The position numbers and the translations under genes are program-made. DNA of 51,131 nucleotides from Reclinomonas americana ATCC 50394 (lineage: Eukaryota > Jakobida > Jakobea > Jakobida): assembly GCA_048213135.1 (NCBI GenBank), contig PS015133.1:138167-189297 (forward strand). The letters are read 5' to 3'. The notes under the pieces were generated by a model. That model saw only the letters and a program-made list of their open reading frames with translations, did not search any database and had not been told where the DNA came from. Shown piece by piece: positions 21,401 to 32,921 of the stretch (position 1 is the first letter of the stretch; each line of letters opens with the position of its first letter).

Positions 21401-24400
21401 GTAGAGTTACTGTCTCGAGAGAGACGCAACTTGCCACGGTCGCAATCCCATCTCCTCCAGCTTGAGCATGCGCACGGTGGTGTCGTTGAACGACTGGTGG
21501 TAGATATCCAGCGAGTCGCGCAGCGACTTGCCGAGCGCACGCTTGATGGGCACGTAGTTGGCCACCAGCGGCATGCAGATGCCCAACACGATCGGCAACC
21601 ACACCGCAATCGGCTTGAGGTCGAGCTCCCACTTGAGCGCGGCCCAGTCGGCGAGAATCCAATTCACCAGCAGCGAGGTCACGTAGGAGGTGGCCAGACC
21701 GAGGATGATGCCGGGGATGGCCACGAAGAAGGACTGTCGGAGAAGGGGGAGAAGGGGGAGAAGGGGGAGAAGGGGGAGAAGGGGAAGGAGGGGAAGTGTG
21801 AGAGGTAACGATGGTGTCTACGTCTCTCTGTAACAACAACTCTCTGGATCACATCTGCGTCTCTGTGTCAATGCTCTCTGGGTTGCTGCTGTTTCTCTGA
21901 TTTGAGTGTAGCTACTCTCAACGTCACACTGTTTGCTGACATGCTCCTCTCCGTGTCTCACTTGTAGCTCCTCACTGTGTATCGATTGCAAGCTGTGTCC
22001 TTCATCGCTAACTTGCTCTTTCCTGCTCTAGCGTGCCCTATTCGTCTGTGCGTCGTCGACTTTCCGTCTCAGAAGCGATCGTCTCCGTATTTCGCTTGCA
22101 TGTTGGGTCCAACTGCATCGCCCATTATCTCTGTCTCGCTGACTGTCTCGTGTGACATACTCGTCTGTGCGTCGTTGACTTTTCAAATCTGCATCTCTCA
22201 GAAGCGTTCTTCTCGTGTTCTCTTCAGCTTGTCTCTGAATTCAGTTGAATCGCTGTTCTCTAAGTAGTACTGTGCCCATAATCTCTGTCTTGCTCCTCTC
22301 TCTCACACACACACTCTTTGTCAGTCACTCCGTCATCTCACCTCCGAGAAAATAAGCTGGAAGAGAGCCTTGGCGCGCAATCCGAGCGCTCGCAACATGC
22401 CATACTCGTACGTCTTCTCGTCGACCTTGCTGATGAGGAAGGTGAAGATGACGAGACTGCCGAGGGACACCAGCAGAATGACGACGCCCAACAGCAACTG
22501 TAGTAGAAGAGGAGGAGTAATGAAGTGAGCAAGCACCACTATCCATGTGTGTCACGGTCAACGCAACTTGGTCGAGGAACAACTTGAAAAAGTTTACGGC
22601 AAACATGGCCAGTGCCACGGGGAAGGACGGCGTGGCGGGATAATCGTAGCCAACGTGCTCGTACACCTCGTTCGAGAGCTGGATCATGCGCTGATCCATC
22701 TGCAGCTGCTCGGTCATGTAGCCGCTGAGGCGCTCCTTCCATTGCACCACCGATAACAGGGCGAACTCCTGTCAATGGGAGGAGCGGTGTGAGAAGGAAG
22801 TGGGGAGGGAATGGGAGAAGAGGGAGGGGAAAGAGGGAAAGAGTCAAGGTGAAGAGACGCGGAGTGAAGAGACGCAGAGTGGAAGGACGCAGCGAAGGAA
22901 GACGCACTGGGGATAGAGAAGAGAGGGGAAACGCAGAGTCTCGATTAAATTAAGGATGTCGTTTCCGCTTCTCACCTCCATGCGGAAGTTGTTAAACACC
23001 GGGTCGAGTAAACTGTTCACCGTGAGACCCAATGCCGGCAGCAGCGGGGCGAACTGCGAGTTGATGATAACGCGCTCAAAGTGCGCGCGGACGAGCGCCG
23101 GCAAGTAATGCCAATCCATGACCGCCACGTTGCCGATTGCACCCGGGTATCGATTGTATGTGTCCTCGATGCCGTTGACGACTGTGTCGATAGAGTGAGC
23201 ACGAGATAAAAACTGAAAAACCGAACAGGAATGCGAAGACACTGCGGCACAGGCATAGCTGCGGATGACAGGCGCACAAGCTGGCGCACTCGACTGTGCA
23301 CAGGGATTTCTTGCTTTCTCCTTCTCTTCTCTCTCCCTCTCTCCTCTTTGTCTCTCTCCTTCTCTCTCTCTATTTCTCTCCTTTCTATCTGTCGCTCTCT
23401 TTCTCTCTCTCTCTATTTCTCTTCTATCTTTCATGCTCGCTTTCTCCGTCCCTCTCTCTCCTTCCCCCTCTATCTCTACCCTTCCCCCCTCCACACACAC
23501 ACGCCTTTCACCGTGCCCTGCACATCCAGCAAATCCAAAAACGTGGGATAAAAGAGATCAAACAGCTGATTGTAGGTGATCTTGCGGAATTGAGGGGGAA
23601 TTCCTGCAGCACACAGGCGTGAGGAGTTAGTTGTGCAATCCGCACGCGCCACGCCAAAATTCGGCGCAACTGGAATCGGTAATATTGAGCGGCACTTGTG
23701 CATTCCAGTCGGTGATGTTGAGGAAGGACGCAATCAAGTCACGCGCCGCGGACTCGCTCGGCACTCCAGTCACACCGGCGCCAGTGGCTGCGGCGGTCAA
23801 CTGTGGACCCGCCAACCGCAGTGCAAGCTGGTCGATCGGCAACTTGAGCGTGACCTTTTGCTTCTCCTTGATGCCGACGGTGCGCAGTGCGGTGGCAGTG
23901 AGGTGCATTTCGTACTCGTCGAGCACGGGGTACGGCCATTCGCGACCGATGCGCAAGTCCTGCGAGTCGCAAAAGAGTGTGTGAGGCTTGCATGAGAGAG
24001 ATATGGGGATAGACGGCAGCCCACAATACCTCTTCGCGCGCCGTGTCCATGGGAAGCAGGAGGAGACTGATGTTGCGCATGGCGTCTCGCTGATTCAGGA
24101 CGACGGCCGGGAGCAGCCAGCGTGGGGTGGTTCCGTTCACCGGAGCCAGGCCAGTCATACTCTGTCGCATGCATGAGGAGGGGGAGAAGGGAGAAGGGAG
24201 AGATGTCCTCTGGTGTCACGCAACTCGTTCCAACTGCGTCTGGTTGAGGAAGGGTAGGGCGGTGAGGCTCGAGGTGGAGTCGGGGGTGAGCACCTGCGAT
24301 GTTTGTGAGGCGAAGGTGGGAAGAGTGGGTGGAGGAATAAGACGCAACAATGTCCAGCTCGCCGGCCGTGTTTTCGCCGAGCTTGAAGAAGATGACGGGG

Positions 24401-24427
24401 GCGCGTTCGACGGCGTTCTCAAGGACG
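18495..24427 (-). CDS. FtsX-like permease-domain membrane protein, 23 visible exons, 5' end missing
   Basis: Exons: 24427-24349, 24293-24225, 24161-24030, 23959-23653, 23603-about 23512, 23181-22976, 22768-22568, 22497-22342, 21733-21431, 21368-21251, 21188-21088, 21025-20943, 20535-20357, 20297-20270, 20217-20003, 19924-19803, 19740-19611, 19556-19438, 19375-19242, 19159-19086, 19024-18915, 18855-18777, 18685-18495 (TAA). About 1,075 residues are visible. The start resembles the family's post-TM1 segment (RAPVIFFKLGENTAGELDI). An extracytoplasmic domain follows, then an FtsX module (LLLGVVILLVSLGSLVIFTF, YEYGMLRALGLRAKALFQLI), a second hydrophobic block (RSRKTALMFTVAIAF) and extracytoplasmic domain, and a final FtsX module (NLWELGVLRAVGLS; C-terminal SWLPVRTIRKMEIAQIMKSA). 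Bacterial relatives (FtsX, MacB, LolC/E) couple an ABC ATPase to periplasmic mechanics, but no ATPase gene is nearby. One junction (23603 exon to 23181 exon) breaks phase unless a GC donor is used. TM1 is not seen. Confidence 0.8.
20524..20942. repeat. Permease intron with G-rich tract, N gap and CTCACG-type repeats
   Basis: Between exons 21025-20943 and 20535-20357. Contains GGGGGAAGG-type purine tract at about 20538-20614, N run 20615-20770, then repeated TACCCGCTCACTCTCACGCTCGCT units at about 20771-20850. Confidence 0.8.
21737..21786. repeat. Tandem GGGAGAAGGG decamer, about five copies
   Basis: Near-perfect 10-bp units, located in a permease intron immediately upstream (gene sense) of the exon at 21733, so it forms that intron's polypyrimidine tract. 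Confidence 0.85.
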
Positions 24428-26294
24428 CTGTGGTGGGGGAAGGGAGGGTGTGAGAGGAGAAGGGAGGGGAAGGAGGGGAAGAGAGGGGAAGGAGGGAAAG
24501 AGGGGAGAAGGAGGGAGAAGGAGGGAGAAGGAGGGAGAAGGAGGGAGAAGGAGGGAGAAGGAGGGAGAAGGAGGGAGAAGGAGAAAGAAGGAGGGAGAAA
24601 AGGGAGAAGGGGAAAGAGGGGGAGAGGGCAAAGAGGGGAAAGTTGACTGGGGCAGGAAAAGGTAAAAAATGGCGGGAGTTCGAAAGAGAGAGGGAAACGG
24701 CGTGAAGCAGAGGGAGAGTAGGAAAGGCACAAGCAAAGGGATGGGACGAGGTGGGGAGAAGGAGAGGAAGTGAATGAGAAGGCAAGAAGGGAAGGGAAGA
24801 GGGTCGGGAAAGGGAAATGGTGGAAGAAATCGGAGGGAAAGGAAAAAGAAATCAGGCAAGGTGAGACTGACGTGAGTAGCAGAGGGGCACAAGACGAAGA
24901 AAGAAAGGAGGACGAGAAGACGAGGATGGACAGAGTGAGTGACACATTAAGATCAAATGAAGAGAAACGACTGCATTCTGCAATCTCCTCGAAATGTGCG
25001 AAATAAACGAGCAAAAAGCGGGGAGAGAGAGAGAGAGGAGAGAGAGGAGAGAGAGAGAGGAGAAGGAGAGAGAGACGCAGACAGAGAGAGAATGCAACAT
25101 GAGAGCGAGAAGGAGGGAGAGACGGCAGTCTCCTGTTTCTTGCGTGTCGCGGAGAGAATGAGGGAACAAGCGAATGTCAAAGGAGGAGAGAGTAACAGTG
25201 AGCAGCCTCTCTCTCTCTCTCTCTCTCTCTCTCCTCCTCTCTACTACTACGACAACGACGACACAACACACACACTACACACACTACGTCTCCTCCTCCG
25301 TCGTCGTCGTCGTCGTCACCTACTCCTACTACCTANNNNNNNNNNNNNNNNNNNNNNNNNNNNNNNNNNNNNNNNNNNNNNNNNNNNNNNNNNNNNNNNN
25401 NNNNNNNNNNNNNNNNNNNNNNNNNNNNNNNNNNNNNNNNNNNNNNNNNNNNNNNNNNNNNNNNNNNNNNNNNNNNNNNNNNNNNNNNNNNNNNNNNNNN
25501 NNNNNNNNNNNNNNNNNNNNNNNNNNNNNNNNNNNNNNNNNNNNNNNNNNNNNNNNNNNNNNNNNNNNNNNNNNNNNNNNNNNNNNNNNNNNGAGAGGAG
25601 AAGGAGAGGAGAAGGAGAGGAGAAGGAGGAGGAGAAGGAGGGAGAAGGAGGGAGAAGGAGGGAGAAGGAGGGAGAAGGAGGGAAAGGAGGGGGAAGGAGG
25701 GGGAAAAGAGGGGAAAGGAAAAGAAGGGAAGAGAGAGAATGAAGACCGAGGCAAAGAGAGCAAGAGGAAGACAGTGAAAACAACGAGTGAAGGAAGAGAG
25801 GGCGAGGATGGGGAGCATGGTGGGAGAAGGGGAAGAGAGGGAAGAGGGCGAGGAGGGGGAGGATGGTGGAGGAAGGGGAAGAGAGGGAAGAGGGAGAAGA
25901 GAGGGGAAGGTGGAGAAGAGAGGGGAAGAGAGGGGAAGATATGGAAAGAGAGGAAGGAGGGAGAATAGAGGGGAAGGTGGAGAAAGTGGAAAAGGTGGAG
26001 AAGGAGGAGCAGGAGGGGGGAGGAGGGAAGGAGGGGAGCAGTGGAGGCAATGAGTGCGAGAGGAAATAAGTGAAGCTTGAAGAGATGAGAAGAAAGTGAC
26101 GCACGATACGAAGCAGCAAGCAAAGCGGAGAAAGAAGGAAATTCAGGAGGGAGAAGAAGCAGCAGGTACGACCCAACTGAAACTGCACTGTACCTCCTCT
26201 CNNNNNNNNNNNNNNNNNNNNCGTTACGGTACGGACGGAACGTACGTACGGTACGAGAGAAGTAGTGTAGTCGTATACGTAGTGTGTGTAGAAC

Positions 26295-26353
<59 letters not shown>

Positions 26354-26596
26354 CAGTTCAGGTGACGACTCAGGCGTGAGAGCAGTGTGTGTGTGTGTGC
26401 ATCAGTTGTCTCTGTCTTTCTCTCTCTGTCTCTCCCCGTGCGCACACATAATGAACGCGCGTGTCTCTCTCTGCATACATACCAGTCTCACGAGACGCCA
26501 TATCCGCTGCTCTGTGTGAGCTCCAAGGCCTCTGTCTCCGATGCTCGAGAACATCTGTCATTTGTCTCGCATTGCATTCATTAATTGGCCCTTATT
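24428..26596. repeat. Two kb of purine-rich simple repeats with two N gaps
   Basis: Contains GAGGGAGAAG decamers at about 24485-24600, GA microsatellites at about 25020-25080, a CT tract at 25208-25232, N run 25336-25592, GGAGAAGGAG units at 25593-25700, purine-rich sequence to about 26060, a 20-base N run at 26202-26221 and (CA)n at 26295-26351. No convincing exon was found, although one missing transmembrane exon of the permease would be expected here. A weak spliceable frame lies at about 26549-26478 on the minus strand. This is either a large intron or an intergenic region. Confidence 0.7.
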
Positions 26597-28693
26597 TCAC
26601 CTCTCCTCCTCGCGCTCCTCATCCTCGCTCACTTGACCCGGCAGCTGCTGCTGCTCCTGTTGCTGCATCATTATCTCGTGGCCGACGCCCTCTCCACCGT
26701 CACCACTCGCAGGCACATTGTCGCCCTCGTCTGTCAGCAGGTCGCGACCGTCGCGACGTGGCAACTGTGAGGCCGGTCGTCGCATAAGTTCCTGTGTACA
26801 CCGACCGTGAGCGTTCTTAACACATGGCATGCGGGGAGAGCGCGCGCGTACCAGTGATGGTCGGCGAGCGAGGTCGGCGTGCACCTCGGAGGGAATGTAC
26901 AGTGGCAGGTCGGCGGCCTGCTCGGGTCTCATTTCGCCGCCAAACTGCATGTAGAGAGATGGTGAGAGAGTGGGGAAGGATGGCATTGAGAAACACTCTT
27001 GTGAAACGCACCCATCCTCCCGAGCCGATTTCGATAATGGAGCCGGAGAAACCGAGCTCGAGGTCGCCACCGCCGGCATCCGTGTACTCGTCTTCGGCGC
27101 GTGGTGGTGGCGGTAATCTGCGCGCCCGTTCCTGGGCATTCAAGCTGGCGGCACGGGCGTCGAGGAGGACTTCGTTTTGGAGGCGTTCCATTTCAGTGGC
27201 TCGTTCTGTGTGTGCGGCACGCGGAGTGAGGGGGTTGATGACAGGAGTGGCTATAGAAGTGGCGATGACTCACCAGCTTCCCATTGGGCGTGCACGTCGG
27301 TTTTGAGTTGGAATTCATCGGCGTGTTGTAATCTGGGGTGAGGCGAAGAGGAATAAGAAGGGGAGACGGAGGACGTGTTGCGTGCTGAATGATTTCTTCG
27401 GCACGATGTCAACAGGGAAACGAAGATTCTGAGAGTGCGTTGTGCAAACAGAGGGATGCACACGAACGACTGTGAGGTGCGAGGATGGTTGTGTTGGGTG
27501 GAGAGAGAGATGGCAAGCATCGCATGTTCGTGTTGTCGCGTGTCAGTTGATCTTCGTGCGCGCGCGCTTGTGGCACTCAAACCTTTGCTTCTCCGCACGC
27601 GACTTGCAGCACACGCACGGCAGAATGAGAAAGAGACATGAGCATTTGACGGCCTTTTGCAACCATTTCGCTCTGCGTTCCCAGTCAGCGCACTGCAAAG
27701 GCGCGACACGATTCACGTCGAGAAACGCAACAAGCCGAGCAAGCACGCATCCACATCACAGTCCAGATCGCACGCGCCACACGAGCACAGGAACACCGGT
27801 AGCACGGCAAACACAATCCAGCATCTGCGTGCGTGTGCTGTTAGAGGTGATCCGCAACGGTCACTCTTGTGTGTTTTGGCGACCACGCAACGAATACATG
27901 ATGGCGACCAGCGGGAAAAACAAGGCGTTGAGCACCACGTCCCACACGAAGCGGAGGCAGGAATCTGCACCGGAAGAGAGCGAGAGTGATTGGGTGAGAA
28001 GGAGATTTCAACTATAAACAGGCAGAGAATGCCGACGAGAAGAAGCTATGCACAACCCCCTCGTCCTCACAGTAAAGGAGATCTTGAACTCGATGCGCTC
28101 AAGGTAAACCAGCGAGGACATGTCACTCATCCTCGATGAGAAGGCAATTGTACATGAACTCTTAGTGAAGAATGACGAAAAAGGGTCTTCATCTCACTTG
28201 AACATTCTTCTAGTGGCGAGACAATCTTTGATGAAACACAGACGAAAGGACGCTCTCCACAAGAAGGGCATTCAGGTAACAGACGACAGAGCACTCTTCC
28301 ACACTGCGCTCACATGGTGATGGACCAAGACGAGAAGGTTTTCTCACTTGAAATCTCTAGGTTGCACTGAGATAGTCTATCGTGAAGCGCAGGCGAAAGG
28401 AGACCCTTCACAAGATGGACTCTGTTCCCTCACATATTCAACAGACTCTTCCTTTCTGCAAAGCATCGTCTTCTCACACGCCGCGCCACTCTTCTCACTT
28501 GAACATTCTTTGTGAGAAAGGATACTCTCGCAAAACGAGCAGCAACATCTGCTCCTTCAGCAGACACCCTCAAAGGCATTGCTGCCGAAACACCATCCTC
28601 GCATCTCCTCCCTCACAAACCTTCATGACAACAGCAGGCAAACGAGCAGCGTCCCATTGCGGAACAACAATCCACGCATCGCGCGCCGCACAT
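26597..28693 (-). CDS. Cysteine-rich membrane protein with coiled coil, possibly the permease N-terminus, about 308 aa
   Basis: Exons 28693-28617, 28131-28071, 27964-27898, 27824-27755, 27692-27583, 27332-27274, 27205-27012, 26944-26852, 26791-26597. The start MCGARCVDCCSAMGRCSFAC is packed with Cys and may be acylated. A hydrophobic segment spans the third and fourth exons (LFFPLVAI + ICWIVFAVLPVFLCSCGAC). Next come KCSCLFLILPCVCCKSR, a charged helical stretch rich in Glu/Arg/Gln, and an acidic Gln-rich end. All junctions keep phase except 28071 to 27964, where the hydrophobic frame is off by one; the cause may be a sequence error. The reading stops at TGA 26597, but AGAG|GTGAAA there is also a good 5' splice site, so the frame could continue towards the FtsX-like exons downstream on the same strand. 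Function is not recognised. Confidence 0.55.
28132..28616. repeat. Diverged tandem repeat within a long intron
   Basis: TCTCACTTGAACATTCTT-type copies begin at about 28193, 28343 and 28494. The first two are followed by matching stretches ending GAAACACAGACGAAAGGA / GAAGCGCAGGCGAAAGGA and then CACAAGA-GG. The period is about 150 bp with strong divergence. No coding frame is apparent. Confidence 0.6.
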
Positions 28694-29560
28694 CTAGTCA
28701 ACCCAGTGAGAACACAACAAACAACAAACAACACCAAGCAACCGAAATACGCACCCGACACGAGTCACAAACAGGCGCTGAGAGGAAAAAAACGATCATG
28801 ATGTTCGATTATGAGTTGCGGCCAACAACACGACAATCTACTCTCCCTCACAGTCACTCTCATCACTCTCTCTCTCAGTCTTGCACACACTTGTTCGCAC
28901 TNNNNNNNNNNNNNNNNNNNNNNNNNNNNNNNNNNNNNNNNNNNNNNNNNNNNNNNNNNNNNNNNNNNNNNNNNNNNNNNNNNNNNNNNNNNNNNNNNNN
29001 NNNNNNNNNNNNNNNNNNNNNNNNNNNNNNNNNNNNNNNNNNNNNNNNNNNNNNNNNNNNNNNNNNNNNNNNNNNNNNNNNNNNNNNNNNNNNNNNNNNN
29101 NNNNNNNNNNNNNNNNNNNNNNNNNNNNNNNNNNNNNNNNNNNNNNNNNNNNNNNNNNNNNNNNNNNNNNNNNNNNNNNNNNNNNNNNNNNNNNNNNNNN
29201 NNNNNNNNNNNNNNNNNNNNNNNNNNNNNNNNNNNNNNNNNNNNNNNNNNNNNNNNNNNNNNNNNNNNNNNNNNNNNNNNNNNNNNNNNNNNNNNNNNNN
29301 NNNNNNNNNNNNNNNNNNNNNNNNNNNNNNNNNNNNNNNNNNNNNNNNNNNNNNNNNNNNNNNNNNNNNNNNNNNNNNNNNNNNNNNNNNNNNNNNNNNN
29401 NNNNNNNNNNNNNNNNNNNNNNNNNNNNNNNNNNNNNNNNNNNNNNNNNNNNNNNNNNNNNNNNNNNNNNNNNNNNNNNNNNNNNNNNNNNNNNNNNNNN
29501 NNNNNNNNNNNNNNNNNNNNNNNNNNNNNNCTTCGTCACTCACACACACACACACACACA

Positions 29561-29599
<39 letters not shown>

Positions 29600-30141
29600 A
29601 ACAACTTCGCACCCTCGAACTTCGCACATTCTCTCCTTCCCTGCTCTTTCTCACACACACTCACACTACACACACTACACACACTCTCACACACTCACTA
29701 TCTCTCTCACACACTCACTATCTCTCTCACACACACACACATTCTTTCTTCCTTTCCTCGTGATCTCACTCTCTCTCCTATATTCCCCACACAATCCCTT
29801 ATCTTTCACCCTTTCCCTCCCTCTCTCTCCCTCTCTCCCTCTCTCTCACCTGGTCTAAACCAACAATGACACGCGCAAAAGTCACTGCCCGTTCGTTGAC
29901 AACAAAACACCCACTCACTGCACCACAATCTGCACAATCGCAGGCCTCCCTCTGCTGCTGCTGGTGGCACAGCTGCTTCTCCGCCTCCGCCTCCAAGCGC
30001 AGGAGGAAGAGGAGCAACAGCGCCGCCTTGCATTATGCAAAAAAGACGAACGTTTGAGAGACCGTTGCCGTGTCCTCCCGGTCCCGCGGTCCCGCATGGA
30101 GTTTGTCCATTGTGTCAAAAGTGTGTGTGAGAGAGTGTGTA
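28694..30141. other. Divergent intergenic region with N gap and CA/CT microsatellites
   Basis: N run 28902-29530; (CA)n then (CT)n at about 29538-29597; CTCTCACACACTCACTAT-type short repeats at about 29685-29745; further CT-rich sequence to 29850. It lies between a minus-strand and a plus-strand gene, so both promoters should be here. No TATA box or coding frame could be supported. Confidence 0.6.
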
Positions 30142-32825
30142 ATGCCGCCAACGATTCGCGTGCGGTTTATCGATGAGCAGACGAGAGAGAAGCGGAGGAT
30201 TGTGCGAGGTGAGGGAAAAAAAGAGAATGTGTGTGTGTTTTTTCCGAGTCTGAGTTTGTGTGTGAGAGTGAGAGTGTATGTGAGAGAGAGGAAAGTGCGA
30301 AGTAATTGATAAAGTCTGTCTTCCAAATCATCACTCTTCTCACTCAGTTTCTCTTCTTCTTCTCCCTCCTCTCTCTCTCTCTCCCAACCCACCCACTCAT
30401 CCTTCTTTTTCCACCAGGCGACAAACGATCATCGGAGCAACTAGTTGCCGCCGGACCACGCGTTTCATTCTACGAATCCGCTCTCTGCAATGCCGACCCC
30501 ACATTCGCCCATCGCGTGGAATACCCAAAGGACCCAGCAAATCCTGGTGAGTCATTCCCTTGAGCGTCTCATTTGCTCTCACTGTTCCATTCTTCTCTTC
30601 CTCTTTTCTCTTCTTTTCCATGCCGCTTACTGTCTCTCCTTCTGTCTCTCCCTCCCTCCCTCTCTCTATCTACCTATCTATCTATCTATCTCTCTCTCTC
30701 TCTCTATCTCTCGTTCTCCGCCTTGTTCGCATACCTCACTCTGCCTCTTTCTCTTTCTCTCCACCCTCCCTTGCCCTCTCACTCACCCTTCTCCTTCATC
30801 TCACTCGCCCGTCCCCCTTTCCCCCTTTTTCAGGCGCCCGCCCGGAACCCCTCCACCCCCCAGAACCCGGCGAAACCTTCACCGACGAGGAGATTTGCCT
30901 GTTTCGACCGGAACTCGGCGAACCGCTGTGCGGCTCCATCGAGGTCTCCTACGGCAAGTCGCTGGCGCACGAGGGCATTGTGGTGGCGGTGGTCGGGCAA
31001 ATCCGTGAGTGCACACCGATGTCCACCCCCACCCCTTCTCGTGCGACACTCACCATACGCGCAGTGGTGAGCTTTGTGCAACCGGAAAAGCACCACTTTT
31101 TGGTGTCGGAGGCCACCGTGGCGCAACCTGGTCAGCTCCCGGCCGGTGTCTCCACGATACCTTTCGAGGTGAAACCGCCGGAGCTACCGTACGACTCGTA
31201 CGTTGGGGCGGATGTGGTGTTGAGATATTTTGTGCGCGTGCAAATCAAGCGGAAGCGCTCGAGCGACATTTATCACGAGCAGGACTTTTGGGTGGAGAAC
31301 CTAGGCATGCGCTCCTCCGATGTGCCGATCGACGACTCGCTGCAGAGTGCGCGGCAGGTGGATGTGGGCATCGAGGGGTATCTGCACATTGTGTTTGAGT
31401 TTGACAAGACCTGGTGAGTGGCAGGGGGGGAAGGGAGAGAGGGAGACAGGGTAGACAGGGGAAGGAGAGGTTTGTTAGCTTGCTCTTACGGATAGAGGTG
31501 CAGTCTCATGTTAGTGGCAGAGCAAAGCTGGTACTTTGCAGAGATGTGATATCTATCGAGAGGAGAATCAGAAAGGCTTTCGCTTTGCTGGTGGGAAGGA
31601 GCGCTCTCATGTTTGTGTGGTGGTGAAGATGAGATTGAGTTTGAATGATTTAGGCGCTGTGCATGCGCGTGTGAGAGAGAGATCGAGTGAATGTTTCTTT
31701 CGCTTGCCAGCCATAATGCAGGCTTGTTCATGCCCGCCGTGTCGCTGTCATCTTTGCTCCAGCTAAACTCTCGCGTAATGGATACTCCGCATGCATACAG
31801 TTCTCATCCGCTTGCTGCTCTTCTCCAGGTACCATCTCAACGACGTCATTCTTGGTCAAGTCTTCTTTGCACAAGTACACCTCCCGATCGACCAAATGTT
31901 CATCACAGTTGAGTGCGCCCTGTGCTTTCGCTTCTATATTTTTTTATATCGCTCTCCATTTCAATGCCTTCTCTCGTGTGCCTTCCCCATTCGGTTCTCC
32001 TGTGCTCTCTGGTGTCGCCCTACCGCTTTCGTGCATGTATGTTTCATCGCTTCACTCTCCACTATTCGCTTTCCTTCACTCCACCCCTCCTTTCTCTGTT
32101 CCTCTCCCCTCCCTCTTCAACTTCTTCTCCCTCACCTTCTCTCTACTTCTCTCTCTTTCTGTCTCCCACTTTCCATTCCTTCCCCTTTCTTCTTCTTCCG
32201 TGCGTTTTCCTCGCTTCAGTTCTCTTGTGGTCTCTTTCCCTCAACTTTTCGCTTCCCTTCACTCCACCCCTCATCCTCTTCTCTGTTCCTCTCCCTCTAC
32301 TTCTCCCTCTCCTTCTCTCTACTTCTCCCGCTTTCATTGTCACCCATCCCTTTCTCCTTCTTCCATGCGCTTTCCTCGCTTCAGTTCTTTTGTGATCTCT
32401 TTCCCTCCACTCTTTGCTGTCCGTCACTCCCCCTCTCCTTTCTCCGTCCTCTTCTCTTTTCGTCTCTCAATCTTCCTCTCTCCCTCACCTTCCGTCTTTC
32501 CCTTCCCCCTCCCCTCCCTTCCCCCTCCTTCCCCCCCCCCTTCCCACAGATGGTCCGCAAGGAAATCTGCGGCTCGGGCCCCACCGACGTCACCGAAACC
32601 ACCATGCTGGCCTCGTCGGAGCTCATGGACGGATTCCCGGGCGAGGGCGACAATGTACCGGTGCGCTTCTTCTTAAAGCCGGTGTTCAGCCTGACACCGA
32701 CCTTTGTCAACGTGCACAATGTGTACTCGGTGCGCTACTTTATCAACCTGGTGCTCATCGACACCGAGAATCGCAAGTTCTTCAAGCAGCACGAGGTGTA
32801 CCTGTATCGCGAGCGGCCCGGGTGA
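30142..32825 (+). CDS. VPS26: Retromer subunit VPS26, 356 aa
   Basis: Exons 30142-30208, 30418-30546, 30834-31004, 31065-31413, 31829-31907, 32550-32825, all in phase and ending in TGA. The two arrestin-like halves are clear: LCGSIEVSYGKSLAHEGIVV and VGADVVLRYFVRVQIKRKRS in the N-half, then VDVGIEGYLHIVFEFDKTWY, and in the C-half MVRKEICGSGPTDVTETTML, ELMDGFPGEGDNVPVRFFL, YSVRYFINLVLIDTENRKFF and QHEVYLYRERPG at the end. These match VPS26A/B more closely than VPS26C/DSCR3. With VPS35 and VPS29 it forms the retromer coat that recycles cargo from endosomes. It is slightly longer than the usual 325-335 residues because of a Pro-rich insert near residue 65-80. The start ATG opens directly with PPTIRVRFIDE. 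Introns are pyrimidine-rich. Confidence 0.93.
31908..32549 (+). repeat. VPS26 last intron with an internal tandem duplication, pyrimidine-rich
   Basis: The segments TTCACTCCACCCCTC (32075 and 32258) and TTTCCTCGCTTCAGTTCT (about 32205 and 32371) recur at a spacing of about 165-185 bp with intervening similarity, so the intron grew by duplicating part of its pyrimidine-rich sequence. Confidence 0.65.
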
Positions 32826-32921
32826 TGGTTGGTGTGAGAGAACGAGAAGATGATGAAAAGAAATGTAATCAATCAGTGCATTGTGTGAACCCTAAAGGAA
32901 ACACTCTGTACATTGCTAAAG

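Noticed and set aside
24428-26600. Very long open frames rich in Ser/Pro/Leu or Glu/Arg/Lys across the purine tracts
   Set aside because: They are translations of GA/CT simple repeats and cross N gaps; no codon-position bias or conserved motif is present.
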